Shown piece by piece: positions 1 through 8,795 of a DNA stretch of 22,486 bases. The stretch's first letter is position 1, and every line of letters starts with the position of its first letter. Origin of the DNA: BOG-908 sp964244615. GTDB taxonomy: Bacteria; Pseudomonadota; Alphaproteobacteria; Acetobacterales; Acetobacteraceae. The position numbers and the translations under genes are program-made. The DNA is taken from positions 1-22,486 of the forward strand of contig CAXTJP010000040.1 in the NCBI GenBank assembly GCA_964244615.1, in the 5' to 3' direction. The notes under the pieces are model-generated. The model worked only from the letters and a program-made list of their open reading frames with translations. It ran no database searches and was not told where the DNA came from.

Positions 1-1620
1 CGCTGGCTCGGCCGCACGCTGGCCGCCCAGCTGCTGCGGCGCGCGCCGGATTTCGCCCTGCACGTGGTGCCCTTGCCGGGCGTGCCCGCCCGGGTCGTCC
101 GGCCCGCGCCACGACCCGGCGAAGGCTGGCGGCCCTGGGCCGGCACCGTGCTGCTGGTCGTCGCCATCACCGGCGCCGGCCGGCTGCTGCACGCGCTGGT
201 GCCGGGGGAGGCGCTGGGCATGGTTTATCTCGGCGGCGTCGTGCTGGCAGCCGCGACCTGGGGGCTGCGTCCGGCCCTGCTGGCCGCCCTGCTGGGGTTC
301 CTCGCCTGGGACCTGTTCTTCATCCCGCCGCTCTACGCCGTCACCATCGACAGCCCGCGCGACGCGGTGGCGCTCGTCACGTTCGCGGGCGTCGCCCTGC
401 TCACCGGCGGGCTGGCCGGGCGGGTGCGGGCGGAGGGCAGGGCGGCCGCCTCGCGCATCGAGGGGTTGCGGCGCATCGGCGCGTTCAGCCGGCGTCTGGG
501 CGAGCCCACGACCGAGCCGGACATGCTGGCGGAGATCGCCCGCCAGGCCGCCGACCTGGCCGGGCGCGCGCTGGTGCTGACCGGCCATGGCGAGGACCTG
601 CTGATACGCGCCGCCCAGCCCCACGCCGACACGATGGACGAGGGCGCCTGGGCCGCCGCCCGACGCGCCTGGCAGCGTCAGGAGTCCACCGGGCGCGGCA
701 CCGCCACGCTGCCCTCCTCGGCCTGGAGCTTCCTGCCGCTGCGCACCGTGCGCGGCGTGCTGGGCGTGCTCGGCGTGCGGACCGAGACGGCGCTGGACGA
801 ACCGACGCGCCAGGCGCTGGACGCGCTGGCCGACCAGGCGGCCGTGGCGCTGGAGCGGGTGCGGCTCGCGACCGACGCCGCACGGATCGCCGCCCTGGCC
901 GACACGCAGCGCCTGCGCACCGCCCTGCTGGCCTCGCTCGGCCACGACCTGCGCACGCCGCTGGCCGGCATACAGGGTGCGGCCGGCACGTTGCGCACTG
1001 CCTGGGACGGCCTGTCGGTCGCGACACGGGCCGACCTGCTCGCCAGCATCGAGGAGGATGTCGGCCGGATGGCGCGGTTCCTGGGCAACATCACCGAGCT
1101 GACGCGGCTGGAGAGCGGCGAGGTGCTGCCCAGACTCGCGTCCGTGCCGGTGGCGGGCGTGATCCACGCGGCGGTGGCGCGGTTGCCGGGCGCGCCGCAC
1201 GTGGCCGTGCAGGTTTCGCCCGAGACGCTGCACGCCCTGGCGGACCCGGCGCTGCTGGAACAGGTGGTCTTCAACGTGCTGGACAACGCCGTGAAATACA
1301 CGCCTGCCGGCTCGGTGGTGCGGGTGCAGGCGCGCGGCGAGCGCGGGCAGGTGTGGCTGTCGGTGACCGACCAGGGTGTCGGCATTCCGCCCGCCGACCT
1401 TCCCCACGTGTTCGACAGCTTCTTCCGCGTGATGCGCCGCGACCGCACGGCGGCCGGCACCGGCCTTGGTCTGGCCATCGCGCGCGGGTTGATCGAGGCG
1501 ATGGGCGGCGTGATCGAAGCCGGAAGCCCGAGCCCGGACGCGCCGCGCGACGGGCTGCCGGGCACGGTCGTCACCCTGCGCATCCCGTCGGCCCGTGCCC
1601 CGGCGGAGGTCTCGGCATGA
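1..1620 (+). CDS. kdpD: KdpD sensor histidine kinase, C-terminal part (5' end outside window)
   Basis: Membrane sensor kinase that controls the high-affinity potassium ATPase KdpFABC through KdpE. The reading frame is open from base 1, and its first residues (RWLGRTLAAQLLRRAPDF) match the end of the cytoplasmic USP-like domain of KdpD, so the gene is cut by the window edge and 539 residues are visible. Four hydrophobic stretches follow (about 127-430), the DUF4118 four-helix membrane domain, ending in a basic GRVRAEGR. Next come a GAF-like region, a HisKA domain with H-box SLGHDLRTPL (His codon 943-945), an N-box NVLDNAVKYTP near 1275, G1 DQGVGIP near 1370 and G2 GTGLGLAIARG near 1460. All motifs needed for autophosphorylation are present. 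The stop overlaps the kdpE start by four bases (ATGA), so the two are translationally coupled. kdpABC is probably just upstream (inference). Confidence 0.95.
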   Translation, partial: RWLGRTLAAQLLRRAPDFALHVVPLPGVPARVVRPAPRPGEGWRPWAGTVLLVVAITGAGRLLHALVPGEALGMVYLGGVVLAAATWGLRPALLAALLGFLAWDLFFIPPLYAVTIDSPRDAVALVTFAGVALLTGGLAGRVRAEGRAAASRIEGLRRIGAFSRRLGEPTTEPDMLAEIARQAADLAGRALVLTGHGEDLLIRAAQPHADTMDEGAWAAARRAWQRQESTGRGTATLPSSAWSFLPLRTVRGVLGVLGVRTETALDEPTRQALDALADQAAVALERVRLATDAARIAALADTQRLRTALLASLGHDLRTPLAGIQGAAGTLRTAWDGLSVATRADLLASIEEDVGRMARFLGNITELTRLESGEVLPRLASVPVAGVIHAAVARLPGAPHVAVQVSPETLHALADPALLEQVVFNVLDNAVKYTPAGSVVRVQARGERGQVWLSVTDQGVGIPPADLPHVFDSFFRVMRRDRTAAGTGLGLAIARGLIEAMGGVIEAGSPSPDAPRDGLPGTVVTLRIPSARAPAEVSA

Positions 1621-2303
1621 GCGCTGCCACCGCGCGCGTCCTGGTCATCGACGACGAGCCGCAGATGCACCGGTTCCTGCGCCCGGCGCTGGAGGCGGCC
1701 GGCTACGCGGTGGAGCGCGCCGACACGGCGGCCGAGGGGCTGCGGCTGGCGGCGTCGCGCGCGCCGGACGCCGTGCTGCTCGATCTCGGCCTGCCCGATC
1801 TCGACGGGCAGGAGGTGCTGGCGCGGCTGCGCGCCTTCAGCGTGGTGCCGGTGATCGTGCTGTCGGCGCGCGACCGCGAGGCGGACAAGATCGCCGCCCT
1901 GGACGGGGGCGCCGACGACTACGTCGAGAAGCCCTTCGGCGTCGGCGAATTGCTGGCCCGGATACGCACCGCGCTGCGGCACCGGCGCGTGCAGGAGGCG
2001 GTGCCGGAAACCGTGCACCTGCCGGGCCTGGTCATCGATTTCGACCGGCGCCGTGCCACCGTCGAGACGGGCGCGCTCGCGCTCAGCCCGCGCGAATGGG
2101 CGATCCTGGCCCTTCTCGCCCGCAACACCGGCCGCGTGCTCACGCACCGCCAGCTGCTGTTGTCCGTCTGGGGACCGGCCCATACCGAGGACGTCCAGTA
2201 CCTGCGCGTCCACGTGGGCCAGCTCCGGCGCAAACTCGGCCCGGCCGCGCACCTGATCGCCACGGAATCAGGCGTCGGCTATCGCATGGCGGAGGCCGCG
2301 TGA
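1617..2303 (+). CDS. kdpE: KdpE response regulator (OmpR/PhoB family)
   Basis: Response regulator partner of KdpD; when phosphorylated it activates the kdp potassium-uptake operon. It has 228 residues, normal for the family. The receiver domain (about 1-120) shows the acidic pair D12-D13 in VIDDEP, phospho-acceptor D56 in LLDLGLPDLDG, the conserved Ser in VIVLSARDRE and the Lys in DDYVEKPF. The second half is an OmpR-type winged helix with LSPREWAILALLARN and a recognition region ending VHVGQLRRKLGP. The frame stays open further upstream, but the ATG at 1617 gives the canonical N-terminus and the four-base overlap with kdpD, so that start is chosen. The gene ends 33 bases from the convergent phosphoesterase gene with no obvious terminator between them. 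Confidence 0.96.
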   Translation: MSAATARVLVIDDEPQMHRFLRPALEAAGYAVERADTAAEGLRLAASRAPDAVLLDLGLPDLDGQEVLARLRAFSVVPVIVLSARDREADKIAALDGGADDYVEKPFGVGELLARIRTALRHRRVQEAVPETVHLPGLVIDFDRRRATVETGALALSPREWAILALLARNTGRVLTHRQLLLSVWGPAHTEDVQYLRVHVGQLRRKLGPAAHLIATESGVGYRMAEAA

Positions 2304-2336
2304 GCGGCACCTGCGCCATGCGGTGATTGGGTTCGG

Positions 2337-4076
2337 CTACGGTACGTCGGCCTCGGTCGCGGCGCTCGTCGGGCTTGCCACGTTGGAACCGTCTACGCTG
2401 TAGACGGTGTAGAAATGCGGGCCGGACGAGGCGGTCTTGTCTATGCAGAGCGTGCCCGTCGTCGTGCAGATAGGCTTGCCGTCACGCAGGACGGTGTAGG
2501 TGAACGGGCCGGGTACCGGGCCACCGGCCAGGCCCACCCAGCTGATCTTGACCGTGGAGATGGTGCAGTCCGTGGTGGTCTTGTCCTTGCTGTCGCACGT
2601 CGCGAGGATGCCGGTCGGGATATGCGTCGAGAGGATCAGCGGCGGCAACGGAGTCTGGCTGAAGTCGAACTCGTTAATCAGCTGGCCGAGTTGCGTCGTG
2701 CTGCCGTCGGGATAGGACGCGGTGGTCAGCGCGTCGCGTATGCTGGGCCGGTGGTCGGGCTGCCCCATGGCGACCGGGTCGAGATGCGTCCCGTTCATGA
2801 ACAGCTGCTCGATGAAGGTCGCGTAGCTGTCGAAGCTGAGCACCTGGTGGTCGATCAGGCCTGGCTTGGCGTAGGCGCTGACCAGCAGGCCGGGCACCCT
2901 TATGCCCGTGCCCTGCACGATCGCCGGCGCCTTGAGGTAGTCGAAGATCGGTGGCGGCACGTGGTCGTAGAACCCGCCCCAATCGTCCCAGGAAATGAAA
3001 ATCGCCGTGTTCTGCCAGTAGGGCGACTGCATGACCGCGTTGACGAGGGCGGTGACGTATTCCATGCCCGTGGTCACGCCGTTGGGGGGATGCTCGCTGA
3101 AGTAAAAGGACGGGATGATCCAGGAAACCTGCGGCAGGGTGCCGTTCTTCAGGTCCACGAGGAACTGGTCGAGCTGTGGCGTGTGCGCGCTGAGGTAGTC
3201 GGGGCCCTGCTGGTTGACCCATTGATAGCCCGGCACCGGGTTCCAGAAGCTTGCGACCGACCCCTGCTGCTGGTTGGTCGGATTGCAGGTCATCTGACCG
3301 TCCTCGCAATCCGGGTCAGGGCCGCTCGCCAGGTAGTATTTCCAGCTGACGTTGTTGGTGTCCATGAGCTGGAACAGGTTGACCCACGGATAGGGCGTCG
3401 GGGTATTGGGCGAAACGGTGGTCGGCGTGTGCGAGGACTTGCAGGTGGACAGCACCGCCGGATTCGAGCAATGCGCCGTCCATTCGCTGGTCATTTCGAC
3501 ATGCACGTCGCCGGACCAGCCGCGCTCGCCCGGGAACATGTTGTCCTGAAGCACGAAGTTTCGTGCATAGGCCCAGTAGTTCGGGATTTCCGCGTCGGTG
3601 TGGTAGCCCATCGCGTCGTGTCGGGCGAAGCCGTTATGGATTCCGGGCGTGCAGAGCGGCTGTATCTTCGCCCCGCTCTCGTCCGGCCCGCCGCTCTGCC
3701 CGACGCATTTCGAACCGCCGCTGGATTGCTGGTAGACGAAGCCGTCCATCTTGGCGCTGGTGACACCGTCGTCCAGGTCGGATGCCGCCTCCTGATAGGC
3801 GTGCGGGCCGCCCGAGTTCGCGTCGTGCACGTCGTGGAACGGGGCGACACACCCCTTCGACGGGTTCCTGGTGTCGAGCGGCACGCACACACCCGCAGGA
3901 ATGCCGTTGGCGCCCGGAAAGGTGCCGAAATAGCTGTCGAAAGACCGGTTCTCCTGCATGATCATGATCACATGCTGGATCGGGTAAGGACCCGACGCCT
4001 GGGCAACGGCGGCAAACGGATTTAATACAGTGGCGAGGATGGAAACGACACACGTCTTGAGACGAGGCGAAAGCAT
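2337..4076 (-). CDS. Secreted phosphoesterase, AcpA/phospholipase C family, with C-terminal beta-sandwich-like tail
   Basis: Probable exported phosphodiesterase or acid phosphatase of the PF04185 family, 579 residues. The start at 4076 is chosen over an in-frame ATG at 4118 because AGGAG lies five bases upstream and the product begins with a clean signal peptide (MLSPRLKTC..., likely cleavage after AVAQA, about residue 27). The family signature HVIMIMQENRSFDSYFGTFPG (residues 35-55) carries the metal-binding Glu-Asn pair E42-N43. GERGWSGD (near 188) is at the usual nucleophile position, and SWDDWGGFYDHV (362-372) supplies the Asp-Asp and His. Residues about 490-578 look like a fibronectin-type tail. 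The mature protein has about twelve cysteines, an even number that suits a disulfide-rich secreted enzyme. Substrate is unknown; phospholipids, sugar phosphates or other esters are all possible. It stands alone and lacks a convincing Pho box, unlike its paralogue at 11704-13746. Confidence 0.88.
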   Translation of the reverse strand: MLSPRLKTCVVSILATVLNPFAAVAQASGPYPIQHVIMIMQENRSFDSYFGTFPGANGIPAGVCVPLDTRNPSKGCVAPFHDVHDANSGGPHAYQEAASDLDDGVTSAKMDGFVYQQSSGGSKCVGQSGGPDESGAKIQPLCTPGIHNGFARHDAMGYHTDAEIPNYWAYARNFVLQDNMFPGERGWSGDVHVEMTSEWTAHCSNPAVLSTCKSSHTPTTVSPNTPTPYPWVNLFQLMDTNNVSWKYYLASGPDPDCEDGQMTCNPTNQQQGSVASFWNPVPGYQWVNQQGPDYLSAHTPQLDQFLVDLKNGTLPQVSWIIPSFYFSEHPPNGVTTGMEYVTALVNAVMQSPYWQNTAIFISWDDWGGFYDHVPPPIFDYLKAPAIVQGTGIRVPGLLVSAYAKPGLIDHQVLSFDSYATFIEQLFMNGTHLDPVAMGQPDHRPSIRDALTTASYPDGSTTQLGQLINEFDFSQTPLPPLILSTHIPTGILATCDSKDKTTTDCTISTVKISWVGLAGGPVPGPFTYTVLRDGKPICTTTGTLCIDKTASSGPHFYTVYSVDGSNVASPTSAATEADVP

Positions 4077-4378
4077 ACAGGCTCCTGCAATTGAATAAAT
4101 CGCATCAAATGAACACAAGACTCACAGGTCTAGTGGTCCAACAAACGGTAGTCAACCGCTAGTTGCCCAAAAGGATCATTACATTCGGGTAGCCGCACGA
4201 CGAGAGTCGGACGTATTTGAAGCAAGTCAGCTTAGTGCTGGTTCTGTTCGGGATGATACTAACCACAGGTTGAATCCTGTGCGTTTTGCACGAAGCACCC
4301 GCCCCGACGGCTACGCGGCCGGTCGACTGCAGGCATCCTGTCGGAGGCGAGACAGGCGGCAGGGTGCCGCCGCTCGCG
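4077..4378. other. Intergenic region of about 300 bases without a gene
   Basis: This stretch is less GC-rich than its surroundings. It holds the minus-strand leader of the phosphoesterase (ribosome site at about 4081-4086) and the 3' side of the lipoprotein gene. It also contains several short dyads: 4264-4281 (CACAGG, six-base loop, CCTGTG), 4337-4356 (CCTGTC, eight-base loop, GACAGG) and the GC hairpin at 4355-4371 listed separately. I see no coding sequence with a plausible start and ribosome site on either strand. A promoter for the phosphoesterase must lie here, but no convincing -35/-10 pair could be fixed by eye. Confidence 0.6.
4355..4371 (-). terminator. GC-rich hairpin after the lipoprotein gene
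   Basis: Perfect seven-base stem (GGCGGCA / TGCCGCC) with a three-base loop, starting seven bases past the stop codon of the minus-strand lipoprotein gene. There is no T-tract behind it, so it may stabilise the transcript end or act with Rho rather than as a classic intrinsic terminator. Confidence 0.45.
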
Positions 4379-4735
4379 TTAGTTGATGTGCAGTTCCGGC
4401 GGCGCAGGCTCGCTGGCCGGCTCCGCGATGCGGCTGCCCGTAACCGTGAACTGATCCGTTCCGGGGGCGTCGTGAGCGACATACGGAATGTTGTAGGTGC
4501 TGGCGAGCTTCTGGTAGAAGCGCGCGTTCGTAAGGTCCAGCGGACCGTGACGGGCACATAACGTGGCCGCGGCCGGAAAGGTCTCCTCCCGATACGGAAA
4601 TCCGTAGAGACGCCCGATACACGCCACGTCCGACACCCCGGTGCCGGGTCCGGGGTCCGATGAACAAGCGACGGTCGTCAGCATGACCAGCAGGGGCAAG
4701 AACCGGCCTGCGATCAAAGTTGCCCTGGACGCCAT
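4379..4735 (-). CDS. Small lipoprotein of unknown function
   Basis: Predicted exported lipoprotein, 118 residues. A lipobox LTTVAC with Cys24 follows a hydrophobic signal segment (ATLIAGRFLPLLVMLTTVA). The ATG at 4735 is preferred over an in-frame TTG at 4756 because GGGAG/GTGGGG precedes the ATG and nothing ribosome-site-like precedes the TTG. The mature part is short and soluble-looking, with two further cysteines (VACIGRLYG and LCARHG), a segment FYQKLASTYNIPYVAHD, and a proline/glutamate-rich end. I do not recognise the family, and no catalytic motif is visible. It is divergent from the small lipoprotein at 4895, with about 160 bases between starts that must contain both promoters. Confidence 0.6.
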   Translation of the reverse strand: MASRATLIAGRFLPLLVMLTTVACSSDPGPGTGVSDVACIGRLYGFPYREETFPAAATLCARHGPLDLTNARFYQKLASTYNIPYVAHDAPGTDQFTVTGSRIAEPASEPAPPELHIN

Positions 4736-4894
4736 CGCCAACCCCACTCCCTGCAAGCCGCTCGTGGCTCTGTATATGGGAAGGAGCCGGCACCGGCGAG
4801 TGTCACTTGACCGCGATCATAGCAATGCCACGTCGTGCGGCTATCGTCTGGCTTGCATCCGTTCTAGCGTCCGACGCCTACAGGGAGCTTCGTC

Positions 4895-5092
4895 ATGCGC
4901 TTGACCATTCTGCTGCTCGCCCTCGCGGTCGCAGCCTGCGGCACGGCCTCGAACAGCAAGGACGCGCCGGCCGGCGCGCCCACCCTTGCCGGCAGCGGTG
5001 CCGGTCCGCAGCCCGGCGCCAGTGCCGGCACGTCCGTGGGCGGCGGCCCGGCCGGCACCGGCACCGCGGACAGCGCGGGCGGTGCCAAATAA
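4895..5092 (+). CDS. Very small, low-complexity lipoprotein
   Basis: A 65-residue predicted lipoprotein. The signal segment MRLTILLLALAVAAC ends in a good lipobox with Cys15, and the remaining 50 residues are almost entirely Gly, Ala, Pro, Ser and Thr, so a flexible tethered peptide is expected rather than a folded domain. GGGAG nine bases before the ATG supports translation. It lies seven bases upstream of the next gene on the same strand, so the two are likely co-transcribed. It resembles entericidin-like or other small outer-membrane lipoproteins only in size and composition; I would not assign it to a family. Confidence 0.6.
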   Translation: MRLTILLLALAVAACGTASNSKDAPAGAPTLAGSGAGPQPGASAGTSVGGGPAGTGTADSAGGAK

Positions 5093-5099
5093 AAGCGGT

Positions 5100-5360
5100 A
5101 TGACCGTGGACCAGTGCCCGATCTGCCGGGCCGACGCGGACATCGGACCGGCCGAAGCCCGCGCCCAGGCCTGCTCCTGCGGCAGCTGCGGGCAATTTGT
5201 GCTGTCCGATGACGCGGCGAATCTCATCGACACGCAGGCCGAGCCCTTCAACCGGGAACGGCTGAGCGAGGCGGTGCGCGACCTCGGCCGCGCTGCGCCG
5301 CAGGCGCCCCGCATCGATTTCGCCCGCATGACCGACTTGCTGGTCCTGGCCAAGATCTAG
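5100..5360 (+). CDS. Short Cys-rich, putative zinc-ribbon protein
   Basis: An 86-residue protein with no signal peptide. Cysteines fall as C6-x2-C9 (QCPICRAD) and C25-x-C27-x2-C30 (ACSCGSCGQF), a knuckle arrangement typical of small zinc ribbons. The rest is a short charged segment (FNRERLSEAVRDLGRA) and a hydrophobic end. The frame is open further upstream inside the preceding lipoprotein gene, but the first Met that begins the Cys motif sensibly is at 5100, seven bases after that gene's stop. The GC-rich frame could be fortuitous, but the two ordered Cys knuckles argue for a real protein. Function is unknown: nucleic-acid or protein binding is possible. Confidence 0.55.
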   Translation: MTVDQCPICRADADIGPAEARAQACSCGSCGQFVLSDDAANLIDTQAEPFNRERLSEAVRDLGRAAPQAPRIDFARMTDLLVLAKI

Positions 5361-5388
5361 CGCCCTCGAACCGCACAGAACCGCAGAT

Positions 5389-8300
5389 TTGAAGCTTTCC
5401 CGCCTGACCGCCATGCTGCTGTCCACGCTGCCGCTGGCCGCCTGGTCGCCCGCGTGGACCGCCATCCCGCGCTTTCCCCAGCCGTTCGGCGACCGCGTGG
5501 TGTTCGTGGCCGACGGCAATATCTGGTCCGTGCCGCGCGCCGGCGGCACCGCCGAGCGGCTGACCAGCGCGCCGGGCCAGGACCTGCTCCCGCGCGTCTC
5601 GCCTGACGGGAGGTGGATCGCCTACACCGAGGCAGGCAACGCCGGAACCGACGTGTGGGTAATCCCGGCCGCCGGCGGCGCCGCGCGCCGGCTGACCTAC
5701 CATCCGGCCACCGAGGCCGGCACCGGCGGCCGGCACGGGCCGGACAACATGGTGGTCACCTGGACGCCGGATTCCAGCGCCGTGGTCTACCTGTCCCGGC
5801 GCGAGCAGTGGAACACCTGGATACAGGACGCCTACCAGGTGCCGGTGGCCGGCGGCGCGCCCAGCAAGCTGCCGCTGGACAGCGCGGTGGGGCTGATGAC
5901 CTACGGTCCGGACGGCCACTCGATCGCCTACAACCGCATCTTTCGCAATTTTCGCACCTGGAAACGCTACAATGGCGGCCTGGCGCAGCAGGTCTTCACC
6001 TACGACCTGAATGCGCGCCGGCTGACGCAGGTCACGGACTGGTCCGGCACCAACACCTCGCCGATGTGGGTCGGCAACCGGATCTATTACCTGTCGGACC
6101 AGGACAGCAACCGGCGCGCCAACATCTGGTGCCTGGACCTCGACACCAGGCAGACGCGCGAGGTCACGCACTTCACCGATTACGACATCGATTTCCCGGC
6201 GCTGGGCGGTGCCGGCAAGGATACGGCCATCGCGTTCCAGCAGGGCGGCCGCCTCTACGTGCTCGACCTGCCCGGCGAGCAGCTGCACCAGGTGCCGGTC
6301 TCGGTGCCGGACGACAACCCGCGCACCCGCACCCGCGCGGCGGACGTGCACGACATGGTGCGCGACCAGGACATGGCGCAGCAGGTGGATTACGCGCTGG
6401 CGCCGAACGGCAAGCGGTCGCTGTTCTCCGCCCGCGGCGACCTGTTCTCCGTGCCGACCGAGCAGGGCGCCACGCGCAACCTGACCGCCACCCAAGGCGC
6501 CGACGAGGACCACCCCGCCTTTTCGCCCGACGGCCGCACAATCGCCTACACCACCGATTCGAGCGGCAGCCAGCAGGTGGCGGTGCGTCCGGCCGAGGGC
6601 GGCCCGGAACGGCTGCTCACCCACGCCAAGGAGGGCTACTTCTACGGCCCGGTCTGGTCGCCGGACGGCAAGGCTCTTGCTGTGTCGGACAACGCGCATC
6701 GCCTGTGGCTCGTGGGCCTGGATGGCGGCGCGCCGAGGCAGGTGGCGCAGGACCGGCTGACCGAAATCCATGACCAGGCCTTCTCGCCGGACGGCCGCTG
6801 GCTCGCCTTCAGCATGGCCTTCCGCGACCACCAGCGCCGTCGGGACCTCTACCTCTACGAGATCGCCGGCGGCCACCTGACCCGCCTCGGCGCGGGCGAC
6901 GGCACCGACTCCAACCCGGCCTGGTCGCCGGACGGCAAATACCTCTATTTCGAATCGAGCCGGCACGAGAACACCGTGCTGTCGGACACCGAGTTCGATT
7001 TTTCGGTGCTGAAATCGACCGGCCTCTACGCCATCCCGCTCGCCGCCGGCACGGCCTCCCCGCTGGCGCCGCGCTCGGACGAGGCGGACGTGGCCGGCGA
7101 GGACGACAAGGCGGAACCCGGTGCCGCCGCCAAGAACAAGCACGAGGGTGAACACGCGCCGCGCGGCAAGCCGGCAGCACCCGTTCCGCCAATACGCGTC
7201 GATCTCGACCGCATGATGGACCGCGCCGTGGTGGTGCCGGTCGATCCGGGCAACATCGCCCAGATGGACGCGCGCGACCAGAAGATCATCTACCTCACGC
7301 AGCCGATCTCGCTGATCGAAGGCTCGCTGAAGGGCGAGAAATCCACGCTGCACGTCTACGATTTCGCCAAGCGCCACGACGCCGTGGTGACCGAGGACGT
7401 GGACGGCTACGCGCTGTCGGCGGACGGCAGGAAGGTGCTGGTCCGGCAGGGCCACGACTACGTCGTGCTGGACGTCAAGCCCGACGCGGCGAAGGACCAG
7501 GACAGCCGGCACAAGCTCGATCTCGGCCATCTGCGCATGCTGGTCGATCCGCGCGCGGAATGGGCCGAGATGTTCGAGAACGCCTGGCGGCTGGAGCGCG
7601 ACTTCTTCTTCTCGCCGGTGATGAACGGCCAGAACTGGCAGTCGGTGCACGACAGCTACGCCAGGCTCCTGCCGCTGCTCGGCTCGCGCGAGGACCTGAA
7701 CTGGCTGATCGGCCAGGTGAACGGGGAGATCGGCAACTCGCACACCTATGTCGGCGGCGGCGACGACGGCGACACCACGCCCAAGGCGCATCCCGCCTTG
7801 CTGGGCGTGGACTGGGCGCTGGACGCGGCGTCCGGGCGCTACCGCATCGCCACCATCTACCCCGGCGACAACACGCGCGACGACTACCGCAGTCCGCTCG
7901 CCGAGCCGGGGCTGGCGGTCAAGCCCGGCGACTTCGTGCTCGCGATAGACGGCGAGGCGCTGCATGCGCCCACCGACCCGGACAGCCTGCTGCAGCTGAG
8001 CGATCCGGAGCAGACGGTGGAGCTGACCGTCGCCGACAGCCCGACCGGACCGCCGCGCCACGTGAGCGTCCGACCGGTCAAGGCGGAGCTGAGCCTGCAC
8101 GAGGCGGCCTGGATCGCCCATAGCCGCCAGACCGTGGACCGCCTGTCCGGCGGGCGCGTCGGCTACGTCTACATGTCGGACATGGAACAGCTCGGGCTGC
8201 AGCAATTCGTGCGGCAGTTCTACAGCCAGCTCGACCGACAGGCGCTGATCATCGACGACCGCTGGAACGGCGGCGGGTTCGTGGCGCCGATGGCGCTGGA

Positions 8301-8784
8301 GCGGCTGCGACGCGTCCTGGTGGTGCTCGGCACCAACCGCGAGGCGGCCGCCGTCACCGAGCCGAGCGAGATGATTGGCGGGCCCAAGATCACCCTGCTG
8401 AATCACTGGTCGGCCTCGGACGGCGACATCTTCCCCTGGCTGTTCAAGCGCTACGGTCTGGGCAAGCTGCTGGGCACCCGCTCCTGGGGCGGCGTGCGCG
8501 GCATACGCGGCAACTGGAAGATGATGGATGGCGGCTACGTCACCATCCCCGAGGACGCGATGTACACGCCCGACAGCAAGTGGGGCGTGGAAAACCACGG
8601 TGTCGACCCCGACATCGAGGTCGAGAACGAGCCCGCCGACTTGCTGGCGGGTCATGACAGGCAGTTGGAGACGGCGGTGGATTTGATGGTCAAGGCGATC
8701 GGCGACGGCAAGCCTGGCTTGCCGGCGCCGCCGCCCTTGATCCCGGCCTATCCTTTGTCGGGGGTCGTTTCGCCCAAGCCTTGA
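5389..8784 (+). CDS. Tricorn-like S41 peptidase, exported
   Basis: Large self-compartmentalising serine peptidase of the tricorn family (S41B), 1131 residues, close to the family length. The N-terminal half is a beta-propeller with repeated SPDG-type blades (SPDGRWIAY, SPDGRTIAY, SPDGKALAV, SPDGRWLAF, SPDGKYLYF). A charged linker rich in Asp, Glu, Lys and Ala (about 563-600) leads to the C-terminal core with a PDZ domain (about 800-890). Catalytic residues are in place: S784-H785 in GEIGNSHTY, nucleophile S1010-D1011 in WSASDGD, and E1068 in GVENHGVDPD. The best start is a TTG at 5389, which gives a signal peptide (MKLSRLTAMLLSTLPLAAW); ATG at 5413 is the alternative, and neither has a strong ribosome site. 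A periplasmic role in degrading peptides is inferred. It follows the Cys-rich small gene by 28 bases. Confidence 0.92.
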   Translation: MKLSRLTAMLLSTLPLAAWSPAWTAIPRFPQPFGDRVVFVADGNIWSVPRAGGTAERLTSAPGQDLLPRVSPDGRWIAYTEAGNAGTDVWVIPAAGGAARRLTYHPATEAGTGGRHGPDNMVVTWTPDSSAVVYLSRREQWNTWIQDAYQVPVAGGAPSKLPLDSAVGLMTYGPDGHSIAYNRIFRNFRTWKRYNGGLAQQVFTYDLNARRLTQVTDWSGTNTSPMWVGNRIYYLSDQDSNRRANIWCLDLDTRQTREVTHFTDYDIDFPALGGAGKDTAIAFQQGGRLYVLDLPGEQLHQVPVSVPDDNPRTRTRAADVHDMVRDQDMAQQVDYALAPNGKRSLFSARGDLFSVPTEQGATRNLTATQGADEDHPAFSPDGRTIAYTTDSSGSQQVAVRPAEGGPERLLTHAKEGYFYGPVWSPDGKALAVSDNAHRLWLVGLDGGAPRQVAQDRLTEIHDQAFSPDGRWLAFSMAFRDHQRRRDLYLYEIAGGHLTRLGAGDGTDSNPAWSPDGKYLYFESSRHENTVLSDTEFDFSVLKSTGLYAIPLAAGTASPLAPRSDEADVAGEDDKAEPGAAAKNKHEGEHAPRGKPAAPVPPIRVDLDRMMDRAVVVPVDPGNIAQMDARDQKIIYLTQPISLIEGSLKGEKSTLHVYDFAKRHDAVVTEDVDGYALSADGRKVLVRQGHDYVVLDVKPDAAKDQDSRHKLDLGHLRMLVDPRAEWAEMFENAWRLERDFFFSPVMNGQNWQSVHDSYARLLPLLGSREDLNWLIGQVNGEIGNSHTYVGGGDDGDTTPKAHPALLGVDWALDAASGRYRIATIYPGDNTRDDYRSPLAEPGLAVKPGDFVLAIDGEALHAPTDPDSLLQLSDPEQTVELTVADSPTGPPRHVSVRPVKAELSLHEAAWIAHSRQTVDRLSGGRVGYVYMSDMEQLGLQQFVRQFYSQLDRQALIIDDRWNGGGFVAPMALERLRRVLVVLGTNREAAAVTEPSEMIGGPKITLLNHWSASDGDIFPWLFKRYGLGKLLGTRSWGGVRGIRGNWKMMDGGYVTIPEDAMYTPDSKWGVENHGVDPDIEVENEPADLLAGHDRQLETAVDLMVKAIGDGKPGLPAPPPLIPAYPLSGVVSPKP

Positions 8785-8795
8785 GAAGGCAAGGT

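Noticed and set aside
1353..1616. An N-terminal extension of kdpE inside kdpD
   Set aside because: The extension is Arg-rich shadow sequence. The canonical receiver domain begins at the ATG at 1617, which gives the usual coupled overlap.
2415..4025. A 536-codon plus-strand frame opposite the first phosphoesterase
   Set aside because: Antisense shadow; the minus strand has a signal peptide, a ribosome site and complete family motifs.
4077..4200. A Pho box before the first phosphoesterase
   Set aside because: CTGTGAG with a possible partner four bases away was examined, but the partner GTGTTCA matches poorly and no periodic units follow. It is not supportable.
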